From positions 62,001-126,000 of the forward strand of contig NZ_JALHPR010000007.1 of assembly GCF_022842375.1 (NCBI RefSeq): a stretch of 64,000 nt of DNA, given 5' to 3'. The position numbers and the translations under genes are program-made. Below are positions 18,148 through 26,423 of this stretch, piece after piece. The first letter of the stretch is position 1. The number at the start of each line of letters is the position of its first letter. This DNA comes from Elioraea sp. GTDB taxonomy: Bacteria; Pseudomonadota; Alphaproteobacteria; Acetobacterales; Acetobacteraceae. The notes beneath the pieces were generated by a model. It made no database searches. It was not told the DNA's origin and was given only the letters and a program-made list of their open reading frames with translations.

Positions 18148-19064
18148 GCGGCGAGCGCGAGGACGAGGGGGATGGCGGCGGCCGACAATACCGTCTGCGC
18201 CGTGGTGATGCCGGCCATCAGCGGCGCGTCGCCGCCGAGCTGGCGGGCGAGGATGTAGGCGGAACTCGCCGTCGGCATCGCGGCGAACAGCAGCGCCACC
18301 TCGGCCGCCGTGCCGGTGACACCCATCGCACGGCAGGCGAGCCAGGTGACGGCGGGCAGGACCACGAACTTCGCCGCGCTCGAGATCGCGGCCGCCCCCG
18401 GCTTCGCCCAGAGCGCTGCCGGCTGGAACGCGGCACCGACACAGAGCAGCCCGATCGACAGGCTCGCCTGGCCGAGCGAGCGCAACGAAGCGACGATGAC
18501 GCCAGGCAGCGGCAGCCCGATGGCCTGGATGGCGATGCCGATGACGCAGGCGAGGATCAGCGGGTTGGTCGCGAGCGCCTTCGCCGTGCCGGCCAGCGTC
18601 GGCCGTGCCGTGCCGAAGCGGGCGAACACCAGCACCGCCATGACGTTCACCGAGGGCACGCTGACGGCCGTTGCCACCGCCATCAGCGTCACACCCTGCG
18701 CGCCGTAGAGCCCGGCCGCGACCGCGATCGCGATGTAGTTGTTGAACCGCACGCCGCCCTGGAACACGGAGGTGAAGGCGGGTCCGTCGATCGCCATCGC
18801 AGGCCTGAGCGCGACAAGCCCGGCAGCCACGGCAAGCAGTGCCCCAAAGATCGCCACCGCCATGCCGCCAACCGGGACGGTCGAGAAATCGGCCGTCGCG
18901 AGGCCAACCGCGAGCAGCGCCGGCAGCAGCACGAGGTAGCAGAGGCGTTCCGCCCCCGCCCAGAACGCATCGCCGAGGCCGGGCGCGCGGCGAAGCGCTG
19001 CGCCGAGGGCGATCAGCAGGGCGACGGGAACGATGGCTGTGAGAACGACGGCGGCGCGGTCCAT
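18144..19064 (-). CDS. AEC family transporter (auxin efflux carrier type)
   Basis: A 306-residue ten-helix carrier of the AEC family, starting MDRAAVVLTAIVPVALLIALGAALRR. FQGGVRFNNYIAIAVAAGLYG marks the central break, and AMPTASSAYILARQLGGDAPLMAGITTAQT is the family's C-terminal signature. The substrate is unknown. It lies on the minus strand 31 bases downstream of the ABC permease at 19096, so it could be co-transcribed with that transporter. It differs clearly in sequence from the AEC protein at 968-1900. Confidence 0.88.
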   Translation of the reverse strand: MDRAAVVLTAIVPVALLIALGAALRRAPGLGDAFWAGAERLCYLVLLPALLAVGLATADFSTVPVGGMAVAIFGALLAVAAGLVALRPAMAIDGPAFTSVFQGGVRFNNYIAIAVAAGLYGAQGVTLMAVATAVSVPSVNVMAVLVFARFGTARPTLAGTAKALATNPLILACVIGIAIQAIGLPLPGVIVASLRSLGQASLSIGLLCVGAAFQPAALWAKPGAAAISSAAKFVVLPAVTWLACRAMGVTGTAAEVALLFAAMPTASSAYILARQLGGDAPLMAGITTAQTVLSAAAIPLVLALAA

Positions 19065-19095
19065 GCCCGAGGCATAGCGCGCCCCGGTGGTTGCG

Positions 19096-20022
19096 TCAGG
19101 CCCTCACGTCCATCGCCTGGCGCAACCCGTCCGACAGCAGGTTGAAGCAGATCGAGGTCGCGAAGATGCAGGCCCCCGGCAGCATCGCGACCGTCGGGTT
19201 CACGTAGATTGCGGTGCGCAGCGTGTTCAGCATCAGGCCCCACTCCGGCTCGGGCGGCGTCACGCCGAGGCCGAGGAAGGAGAGGCCGGAGGCGAGGATC
19301 ATCGACACCGAGACGAGGCTCGTCGCGTACACGAAGATCGGCCCGAGCACGTTGCCGAGGATGTGCACGCGGATGATGGTGAAGGCACCCGCGCCGGATG
19401 CACGCGCGGCATCGACGAAGTCGAGGTTGCGCACGCCCGTGGTCACGCTCTCGGCCACGCGGATCACGGGCGGGATGAACACGAGGGTGAGCGAGACGAT
19501 GGCGTTGATCGTGCCGCCGCCGAGCGCGCCTGAGATGGCGATGGCGAGCAGAACCGAGGGGAAGGCATAGAACACGTCGGTCGTGCGCATGATCAGCATG
19601 TTCACGCCGCCGCCCGCATAGCCCGCGAGGACGCCGAGCGTGGTGCCGATCAGGAAGGCGAGGAACACGGGCGTGATGCCCATGAACCAGGAGAGCCGGC
19701 CGCCGAACAGAAGCCGCGTCACCATGTCGCGGCCAAGCTCATCCGTGCCGAGCGGATAGTTCGGCGTACCAATGGGACGAAGCCTGCGGATCATGCTGCC
19801 CTGGTAGGGGTCATGCGGCGCGATCAGGTGCGCAAACACGATGGCGGCGAGCATGGTGAGGAGGATCAGCCCGCAGGCGATCGTCACGGGGTCACGCTTG
19901 ACACGCTTCCACACGCCGGCCCAGTAGCCCTGGCTCCTGATCGCTGCCTCGCGCGCCTGGACGGCGAGTTCCTCCGCCGCTGCGTTCGCGCCTGGCCTCG
20001 CTGTCACCGCGCCATCGGCCAT
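19096..20022 (-). CDS. ABC transporter permease, DppC/OppC type
   Basis: A 308-residue inner-membrane permease. It has the OppC N-terminal domain with GTDELGRDMVTRLLFGGRLS, about six membrane segments, and the EAA loop coupling site (ESVTTGVRNLDFVDAARASGAGAFTIIRVHILGN). The C-terminal LSFLGLGVTPPEPEWGLML is typical for the family. The ATG at 20022 lies five bases after the DppB-type stop. It works with the DppB-type permease and the binding protein upstream. No ATPase genes are in the cluster, so it must borrow them or be supplied from elsewhere. Confidence 0.93.
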   Translation of the reverse strand: MADGAVTARPGANAAAEELAVQAREAAIRSQGYWAGVWKRVKRDPVTIACGLILLTMLAAIVFAHLIAPHDPYQGSMIRRLRPIGTPNYPLGTDELGRDMVTRLLFGGRLSWFMGITPVFLAFLIGTTLGVLAGYAGGGVNMLIMRTTDVFYAFPSVLLAIAISGALGGGTINAIVSLTLVFIPPVIRVAESVTTGVRNLDFVDAARASGAGAFTIIRVHILGNVLGPIFVYATSLVSVSMILASGLSFLGLGVTPPEPEWGLMLNTLRTAIYVNPTVAMLPGACIFATSICFNLLSDGLRQAMDVRA

Positions 20023-20027
20023 GCGGC

Positions 20028-20981
20028 TCACGCCCGCTTGATGCGCGGATCGAGTGCGGTCTGCACCAGATCGACGATGAGGTTCAGCGCCACGAAGAAC
20101 ATCGCAAGCACGAGGATGGTCGCCTGCAGCACCGGCAGGTCGCGCTGGAAGATCGCGCTGTTCAGCAGGAACCCCGTGCCGGGCCAGGAGAACACCGTCT
20201 CGACCAGGATCGACCCGCCCATCAGGTAGCCGAGCTGCAGCCCCATCACCGCGATCGCGTTCGGCGCGGCGTTCTTCACCACGTGCCAGAAGATGCCGCG
20301 GCTGGAGAGGCCCTTGCCGCGCAGCGTCTGGATGAAATCCTGGTTCAGGATCTCGGCGACGATGCCGCGCACGGTGCGCGTCACGATGCCCATCGGGATC
20401 ACGGAAAGAGTCACGGCGGGCAGGATCAGGTGCCGGATATGCTCCCAGTTCCACGCCCAGTCGCTCGACCCGCCAGGCCCTGCACCCATGGCGGGAAGCC
20501 AGTTCAGGTTCACGCTGAACAGGATCACCATCACCATGCCGAGCCAGTAATGCGGCACCGACACGCCGGCGACGGCGAGCCCCACCGCGGCCTTGTCGAT
20601 GACCGTTCCCTGGAAGGTTCCGGCGAGCCCGCCGAGCAGGCAGCCGAAAGCGAAGCCGATCATCGCGGCCGTCAGCGCGAGGCGGAGCGTGTTGACGACA
20701 GCGACCGAGAGATCGGCCCAGACGCGGCGGCCGGTGGCGAGGGAGTTGCCGAGATCGCCCTGCACCACCTTGCCGAGCCAGACCCCGAACTGGATCGGCA
20801 AGGGCCTGTCCAGCCCATAGTCACGGCGGATCTGGTCGACCAGTTCCTGCGGCGCATCGGCTGGCACGATCGCATTGATCGGATCGCCCGGCGCGATATG
20901 CACGAGCATGAAGCAGACCAGCCCGACCGAGAGCGCGATGGGGATCGCGTAGAGGATGCGGCGGACGAGATAGATCAGCAT
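20028..20981 (-). CDS. ABC transporter permease, DppB/OppB type
   Basis: A 317-residue permease starting MLIYLVRRILYAIPIALSVGLVCFMLVHIAPGDP, the standard DppB first helix and periplasmic motif. The EAA loop is IVAEILNQDFIQTLRGKGLSSRGIFWHVVKNAAP. I placed the start at the ATG at 20981 rather than nine codons upstream. It follows the binding-protein gene across a 78-base gap holding a stable hairpin and precedes the DppC-type gene by five bases. Substrate class (peptides, nickel, opines, sugars) cannot be assigned from the permease. Confidence 0.93.
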   Translation of the reverse strand: MLIYLVRRILYAIPIALSVGLVCFMLVHIAPGDPINAIVPADAPQELVDQIRRDYGLDRPLPIQFGVWLGKVVQGDLGNSLATGRRVWADLSVAVVNTLRLALTAAMIGFAFGCLLGGLAGTFQGTVIDKAAVGLAVAGVSVPHYWLGMVMVILFSVNLNWLPAMGAGPGGSSDWAWNWEHIRHLILPAVTLSVIPMGIVTRTVRGIVAEILNQDFIQTLRGKGLSSRGIFWHVVKNAAPNAIAVMGLQLGYLMGGSILVETVFSWPGTGFLLNSAIFQRDLPVLQATILVLAMFFVALNLIVDLVQTALDPRIKRA

Positions 20982-21000
20982 GGCAGCGCAGCCAGCGTGG

Positions 21001-21037
21001 CGGGGCACCGCATCGTGGTCACGGCGCGGGTGCCCCG
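21001..21037 (-). promoter_or_regulatory. Intercistronic hairpin between binding protein and permease genes
   Basis: A perfect 9-bp stem (CGGGGCACC at 21001-21009, GGTGCCCCG at 21029-21037) sits between the binding-protein stop and the permease start, with no T-run. In many ABC operons such a hairpin protects the upstream binding-protein mRNA and lowers permease expression, and that role is inferred here. Confidence 0.5.
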
Positions 21038-21059
21038 ATCACTCACTGGATGCCCCTTT

Positions 21060-22682
21060 TCACTGGATATACGGCAGGGTCAGGTCAACGAACCAGCTCT
21101 GCGGCTGGACGAAGCCGCGCACCCGCGGGCTCATCGCGCGCGGCGACACGTCATGCGCGATCCAGATGAACAGCGCCTCGTCGACGCCAGCCGCATGCAG
21201 CTTCGCCAGTGCCGCGTCACGCGCCGCCGGCTCGAACGCGTTGCGCGCCTCGGCCACCATCGCATCGAATTTCGGGTCGTTGAAGAAGCCCCAGTTGTTC
21301 GAGGTGGGCGGGGCCATCTTGCTGTCCCAGAACCGCACCATGGCGAAGAACGGGTCCATCGCCGCGAAGCTCACGTTGATCGCGTGCGCCCCACGGGCGG
21401 AGGCATCGCGGCAGCCGCGACGCCAGTTGGTGAACAGCGCGTTCCACTCGATCACGTCGAACTCGACGTTGATGCCGATTTCCTTGAGATTCTGCTGCAC
21501 GAACTCGTTCATCGGCAGCGGCTGCATCTGGCCCGAACCGGAGGCCGAGATCTGCACCTTCACCGTCAACGGCCGCTGCGGGCTGTGGCCAACCTCGGCC
21601 AGCAGCGCGCGCGCCGCCACGGGGTCGTGCTTGATCTGGAACGAGGGGTTGCCCCACCACGGGTGGCCAGGCGCCACGGAGCCGACAGCCGGCACCATGA
21701 GCCCGCCGAGCAGGGTGCGAAGCCCCTCGCGGTCGATGCCGAGGTTCATCGCCTTCCTGACGCGCACGTCGGCGAGCGGCGAGCCTTCGGCGAAGCATGG
21801 CTGCCACGGCCACACATGCGGCTGGGCGTTCTGCTCGATGCGCATGTTGCGCGAGCGGAGCTGTCCCAGGGCATCAGGAGAGGGCGCCTCGATCCAGTCG
21901 ACCTGGTTGGAGAGCAGTGCCGCGGTGCGGGCATTCGCCTCCGGGATCGGCAGCAGCACGATCCGGTCGGCCTTGGCCTTCGTGCCCCAGTAGGCGTCGT
22001 TGCGCGTGTACTCGGCCCGCTCGCGCGGCACCAGCCGCGTCATCCGGAACGGCCCGGTGCCCGACGGGTCGGCCGCGAAGGCGTTCCACGCCGCCTCTGG
22101 GGTCGCCGCGGCGGCGCGCTTGGCCTGCCAATGCGCCGGGCTCGCCATGAACAGGTTGGTCAGGTTGATCGGCAGAAGGCTGTCAGGCTCCGACGTGAAG
22201 AGGGCGACGGTGAGATCGTCGATCTTCTCGGCCCGCCGCAGCGTCGGCATGCGCGAGGCGGTGACGCCGACCTGGCGCGGATCGAAATGCGGCGCCTCGC
22301 GGTCAAGCACCTTGCGGACGTTCCACACCACGGCATCGGCGTTGAAGTCCGACCCGTCATGGAACTTCACGCCGGGGCGGAGGCGGAAGACCCACCTGGT
22401 CTTGTCGGCCTGGTCGACGGCCCATTCGGTGGCAAGGCCGGGGCGAAGCGGGGTGGCGCGATCGCCGCGCGTCAGGTCCCACTCGACAAGGGCATTGTAG
22501 AGGGGAATGCCGGTGAAGCGATTGCCTTCGAAGCCCTGGTCGGGCTGGCCGTGGGTGAGCGGGATGTCGGCCGCCGTCATGCCGATGCGGATCGTGCCCT
22601 GGGCGCTGGCAAGCCCCGGCGCGGCCACGATCAGGGCGGCGAGGCCTGCGCCGAACAGCATCGAGCGGGTGGTCGTCATCAT
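21060..22682 (-). CDS. ABC transporter substrate-binding protein, family 5 (DppA/OppA type)
   Basis: A 540-residue periplasmic protein with a Sec signal (MMTTTRSMLFGAGLAALIVAAPGLASAQ). Family 5 landmarks are FRLRPGVKFHDGSDFNADAVVWNVRKVL, the GTGPFRMTRLVP region and RVRKAMNLGIDREGLRTLLGG. These proteins deliver peptides or related ligands to the permease pair encoded directly downstream. Two adjacent ATGs (22682, 22679) follow a GGGAGAG ribosome site. The nearest plus-strand neighbour is a hydantoin-racemase-like gene, which may hint at a cyclic amide or modified amino-acid ligand. That is weak inference. Confidence 0.92.
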   Translation of the reverse strand: MMTTTRSMLFGAGLAALIVAAPGLASAQGTIRIGMTAADIPLTHGQPDQGFEGNRFTGIPLYNALVEWDLTRGDRATPLRPGLATEWAVDQADKTRWVFRLRPGVKFHDGSDFNADAVVWNVRKVLDREAPHFDPRQVGVTASRMPTLRRAEKIDDLTVALFTSEPDSLLPINLTNLFMASPAHWQAKRAAAATPEAAWNAFAADPSGTGPFRMTRLVPRERAEYTRNDAYWGTKAKADRIVLLPIPEANARTAALLSNQVDWIEAPSPDALGQLRSRNMRIEQNAQPHVWPWQPCFAEGSPLADVRVRKAMNLGIDREGLRTLLGGLMVPAVGSVAPGHPWWGNPSFQIKHDPVAARALLAEVGHSPQRPLTVKVQISASGSGQMQPLPMNEFVQQNLKEIGINVEFDVIEWNALFTNWRRGCRDASARGAHAINVSFAAMDPFFAMVRFWDSKMAPPTSNNWGFFNDPKFDAMVAEARNAFEPAARDAALAKLHAAGVDEALFIWIAHDVSPRAMSPRVRGFVQPQSWFVDLTLPYIQ

Positions 22683-22941
22683 GCTCTCCCTTGTCTCGTT
22701 CGGCGCAGCCGTGGCAGCAGCAATGGCCCCCGGGCGCCGCATTCATCGTGATGGTCTGGCAGTGAAATTCCAGCGTTGGCCTCAGGCGACGCAAGCACCG
22801 TGCCAGCCCGTCGCGCCAAGCCGCCCGGGGGCCATCTGGGGGCCGCCTGGGGCTTGCGGGCGGCTGCGAAGCATGGATTGTGGCGCCTCCCTGCCCGCGC
22901 CGTGGGCAGCCTGCCCTCCAATCCAGCGGAATCCGCCCGCG

Positions 22942-23685
22942 ATGCGCCTTCTCCTCCTCAATGCCAACACCGATGCCGCCATCACCGCGCGCATGGCCGC
23001 CCTCGCCGCCCCGATCGCGGGCGAGGGGGTGACGATCGAGCAGGCGACGGCGCGGTTCGGTGCCCGCTACATCAGCACGCGCGCCGCCGCCGCGATTGCC
23101 GGCCACGCTGCCCTCGATGCGCTCTCCCTCCGCCTCGCCAGCCCGCCCACGCCCGATGCGGTGCTGCTCGCCTGCTTCGGCGACCCTGGCCTTGCCGCGC
23201 TGCGCGAGGTCTCCCCCGTTCCCGTCGCCGGCATGGCGGAGGCGAGCCTGCTGGCCGCCGCCGCGCTGGGCGGCCGCATCGGGGTGCTGACGGGTGGCGC
23301 ACGCTGGGTGCCGATGCTCGCCGAATACGCTGCCGCCATCGGCCTTGGCCAGCGCACGCTGATCCGCTCCGTGCCGCAGACGGGGGCCGAGATCGCGGCC
23401 GATCCTGACGGCGCCGTCGCGGGCCTCGCGGCCGAAGCCAGGGCGCTGGTGGACGGGGGGGCGGAAGTGATCGTGCTCGGCGGTGCCGGGCTCGCGGGGC
23501 TTGCCCAGCGGATCGGTGCGCGCACGCCCGTGCCTGTGCTCGACAGCCTCGCCTGCGGCATCGCCCAGGCGCTGATGCTCGCGCGGCTTGGCCCGGCGCG
23601 CGCGACGGCAGGCTCCTACGCCCCGCCGCCGCCCTCGCCCGTCACCGGCATCGGGGATGCGCTGGCGCGGCTGATCGGCAGCTGA
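22942..23685 (+). CDS. Asp/Glu/hydantoin racemase superfamily protein with altered active site
   Basis: A 247-residue protein of the Asp/Glu/hydantoin racemase superfamily. The N-terminal MRLLLLNANTDAAITARM is the usual opening, and the first catalytic cysteine is Cys78 in LLACFGDPG. Hydantoin racemases use a second cysteine near position 181 in a GCAG motif; here the equivalent reads LGGAGLAGL, with Gly181 in its place. Two-base racemisation is therefore unlikely as usually described. One-cysteine relatives such as arylmalonate decarboxylase suggest other chemistry. It is divergent from the ABC binding-protein gene, and its 3' end overlaps fdsA by 70 bases. Confidence 0.82.
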   Translation: MRLLLLNANTDAAITARMAALAAPIAGEGVTIEQATARFGARYISTRAAAAIAGHAALDALSLRLASPPTPDAVLLACFGDPGLAALREVSPVPVAGMAEASLLAAAALGGRIGVLTGGARWVPMLAEYAAAIGLGQRTLIRSVPQTGAEIAADPDGAVAGLAAEARALVDGGAEVIVLGGAGLAGLAQRIGARTPVPVLDSLACGIAQALMLARLGPARATAGSYAPPPPSPVTGIGDALARLIGS

Positions 23686-26423
23686 GGGGCGATCGGCTCG
23701 ATCCGCGCCGCGCAGTGCTTGAAGCCCGGGATGTGCGCGATCGGGTCGAGGCCCGGATGCGTCAGCATGTTCGCCGCCGCCTCGTGATACGCAAACGGAA
23801 TGAAAGCGAGGCCTTCGGGAAGCCCGGGGGCCGCACGCACCGCGAGCACGATTTCGCCACGCCGCGTCACCACCCGGGCGTCCTCGCCTGGCGAGAGGCC
23901 GAGGCGCCGCATGTCGGCCGGGCAGAGGCTGAGCGTGGGCCCTGGCTCGAGCGCGTCGAGCACGGCGGTGTGGCGCGTCATCGTTCCGGTATGCCAATGC
24001 TCGAGCTGGCGGCCCGTCGTCAGCACGAACGGGAAGGCGGCATCGGGCAGTTCGGTCGGGTCCGACAGCGCCGCCGGCACGAGGCGGGCGCGGCCATCGG
24101 CCGTGGGGAAGCGATCGGCGAACACGATGCCGCTGCCCGCAAGCCCAGGGCCGGGAACGGGGTAGGTGACGGCACCCTCCGCCACCAGCCGCTCCCACGT
24201 GACGTGGGTGAGCGAGGGCATGAGGGAGGCCATCTCGGCGAACACCTCGGCCACCGCGCGATGCTCCCAGGCGAGGCCGAGGCGGCGGGCGAGTTCGACG
24301 ATGATCCAGAGATCCTGCCGCGCCTCGCCGGGCAGGGTGAGCGCTGCGCGGCCCATCTGCACCTGGCGGTTCGTGTTCGTCACCGTGCCGGATTTCTCGG
24401 GCCAGGCGGAGGCGGGCAGGATCACGTCGGCGAGTGCCGCGGTCTCGGTCAGGAACAGGTCCTGCACCACGAGATGGTCGAGCGAGGCAAGCGCGGCGCG
24501 GGCGTGAGCCACATCGGGGTCGCTCATCGCCGGGTTCTCGCCCATCACGTACATGCCGCGGATGCGCCCTTCCTCCGCCGCGTGCAGGATCTCGACGACG
24601 GTCAGGCCCGGTGCCGTCGGCACGGGGGCACCCCACACGGCCTCCGCCGCTGCGCGCGACGCGGCGTCATCCACCCGCTGATAGTCGGGCAGCATCATCG
24701 GGATCAGGCCGGCATCGGAGGCGCCCTGGACGTTGTTTTGACCCCGCAACGGGTGCAGGCCCGTCCCCGGCCGTCCCACCTGGCCGCAGAGCAGCGCCAG
24801 CGCCGTCAGCGCGCGCGCATTGTCGGTGCCGTGGACTGACTGGCTGATCCCCATGCCCCAGAGGATGATCGCCGCCCGTGCCCGCGCAAAGCCGCGCGCG
24901 ACGGCCCTGATCGCGTCGGCCCCGATGCCGCAGACCGGCGCCATCGCCTCGGGCGTGAACGGCGCGACATGGGCGGCGAGAACGTCGAACCCCTGCGTAC
25001 GCGCGGCGACGAACTGCCGGTCAACCAGCCCCTCGGTGATCACGACGTTCAGCATCGCGTTCAGCAGCGCGACATCGCTGCCTGGCGAGAAGCGGAGCGT
25101 GTGCGTGGCGAAGCGGTCGAGCCCCGTGCCGCGCGGATCGGCCACCGCGAGCACCGCGCCGCGCACGGCGGCGTCCTTGATGTAGGTCGCGGCAACGGGG
25201 TGATTCTCGGTCGGGTTCGCGCCGATCACCAGGATGAAATCAGCGTCCGCCACCGCCGTGAACGGCGCGGTGACAGCCGCACTCCCGATGCCCTCGAGCA
25301 GCGCCGAGACCGAGGCCGCGTGGCAGAGCCGCGTGCAGTGATCGACGTTGTTCGTGCCGAACCCCGTGCGCACCAGCTTCTGGAAAAGATACGCCTCCTC
25401 GTTGGCACCCTTGGCGCTGCCGAAGCCGGCCAGCGCATCGCCACCGAAACGATCGCGCACATGGCGCAGGCCGGTTGCGGCGCGGTCGAGCGCCTCGTCC
25501 CAGCTCGCCTCGCGGAACTTCCCGCGCGCGGACTCGGGATCGATGCAGTCTGCCGGGTCCTTCGCGGCACCATCGATGCGAACGAGAGGAACCGTCAGGC
25601 GATCGGGGTGGCGCACATAGTCGAACCCGAAACGACCCTTCACGCAGAGCCGCCCCTGGTTCGACGGCCCATCGCGCCCCGTCACCTCCACGATGCGCCC
25701 GTCGGCCACATGGAACGCCACCTGGCAGCCGACGCCGCAATAGGGGCACACACTGTCCACCACGCGATCAGGCACCACGGCGCGCACGCCCTCGATCGCG
25801 ACCGAAGCGGGGAGGAGGGCACCTGTCGGGCAGGCCTGCACGCATTCGCCGCAGCCAACGCAGCTGCTGGCTCCCATCGGCAGGGCGGCATCGAACACCA
25901 CGCGCACATCGGACCCGCGATGGGCGAGGCCGATCACGTCGTTGTGCTGCACCTCGCGGCAGGCACGCTCGCAAAGCCCGCAGGCGATGCAAGCATCGAG
26001 CTGGACCAGCATCGCGGGGTGGCTCGCATCCGCCGCCAGATCAGGCGCGGTGCGCGGAAAGCGGCTCTCCGTCACGCCAAGTTGGGCCGTGAAACGGGCG
26101 AAGGTACCGTTTGGATCACGCAACGATGCGGGCTGGTCTGCGAGCAGGAGCTCGAACACGACGCGGCGCGTGCGCCGCACACGCTCGCTCGCGGTGGTGA
26201 CGACCATGCCATCGGCAGGCGTGCGGATGCAGGAGGCGGCGAGCACCCGTTCGCCCGCGATCTCCACCATGCAGGCGCGGCAGTTGCCGTCAGGCCGATA
26301 GCCCGGGCGATCGAGGTGGCAGAGATGTGGGATCTCGGTGCCACGGCGCTGCGCCACCTGCCAGATCGTCTCGCCTGGCGTGGCCGTCACGGCCTCGCCG
26401 TCAAGGGTGAACGTCACGCTCAT
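23616..26423 (-). CDS. fdsA: NAD-dependent formate dehydrogenase, catalytic alpha subunit
   Basis: A 935-residue molybdenum (or tungsten) formate dehydrogenase. In order: a NuoG-like N-terminus with 2Fe-2S cysteines (HLCHLDRPGYRPDGNCRACM, ASCIRTP); two 4Fe-4S clusters (CIACGLCERACREV, CVGCGECVQACP) at about 145-200; the 4Fe-4S of the Mo domain (CPYCGVGCQ, CVKGRFG); then the molybdopterin domain with the metal-ligand cysteine in NNVDHCTRLCHAAS. There is Cys rather than selenocysteine at the active site. It oxidises formate to CO2 and passes electrons to the fused FdsGB subunit. Its ATG overlaps the fdsB stop by four bases. No fdsC/fdhD accessory gene is adjacent. Confidence 0.94.
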   Translation of the reverse strand: MSVTFTLDGEAVTATPGETIWQVAQRRGTEIPHLCHLDRPGYRPDGNCRACMVEIAGERVLAASCIRTPADGMVVTTASERVRRTRRVVFELLLADQPASLRDPNGTFARFTAQLGVTESRFPRTAPDLAADASHPAMLVQLDACIACGLCERACREVQHNDVIGLAHRGSDVRVVFDAALPMGASSCVGCGECVQACPTGALLPASVAIEGVRAVVPDRVVDSVCPYCGVGCQVAFHVADGRIVEVTGRDGPSNQGRLCVKGRFGFDYVRHPDRLTVPLVRIDGAAKDPADCIDPESARGKFREASWDEALDRAATGLRHVRDRFGGDALAGFGSAKGANEEAYLFQKLVRTGFGTNNVDHCTRLCHAASVSALLEGIGSAAVTAPFTAVADADFILVIGANPTENHPVAATYIKDAAVRGAVLAVADPRGTGLDRFATHTLRFSPGSDVALLNAMLNVVITEGLVDRQFVAARTQGFDVLAAHVAPFTPEAMAPVCGIGADAIRAVARGFARARAAIILWGMGISQSVHGTDNARALTALALLCGQVGRPGTGLHPLRGQNNVQGASDAGLIPMMLPDYQRVDDAASRAAAEAVWGAPVPTAPGLTVVEILHAAEEGRIRGMYVMGENPAMSDPDVAHARAALASLDHLVVQDLFLTETAALADVILPASAWPEKSGTVTNTNRQVQMGRAALTLPGEARQDLWIIVELARRLGLAWEHRAVAEVFAEMASLMPSLTHVTWERLVAEGAVTYPVPGPGLAGSGIVFADRFPTADGRARLVPAALSDPTELPDAAFPFVLTTGRQLEHWHTGTMTRHTAVLDALEPGPTLSLCPADMRRLGLSPGEDARVVTRRGEIVLAVRAAPGLPEGLAFIPFAYHEAAANMLTHPGLDPIAHIPGFKHCAARIEPIAPQLPISRASASPMPVTGEGGGGA

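Noticed and set aside
20283-22751. An open plus-strand frame of more than 800 codons opposite the ABC transporter genes
   Set aside because: It is the antisense of three well-supported ABC genes. Its translation is rich in His, Arg and Asp with no domain, as expected for antisense frames in GC-rich DNA.
22357-24636. A 759-codon minus-strand frame spanning the racemase-like gene and part of fdsA
   Set aside because: It crosses two supported genes and the divergent promoter region, with no recognisable motif.
23616-26423. Selenocysteine-containing formate dehydrogenase
   Set aside because: The frame is continuous with Cys in NNVDHCTRLCHAAS, and no in-frame TGA occurs at the active site.
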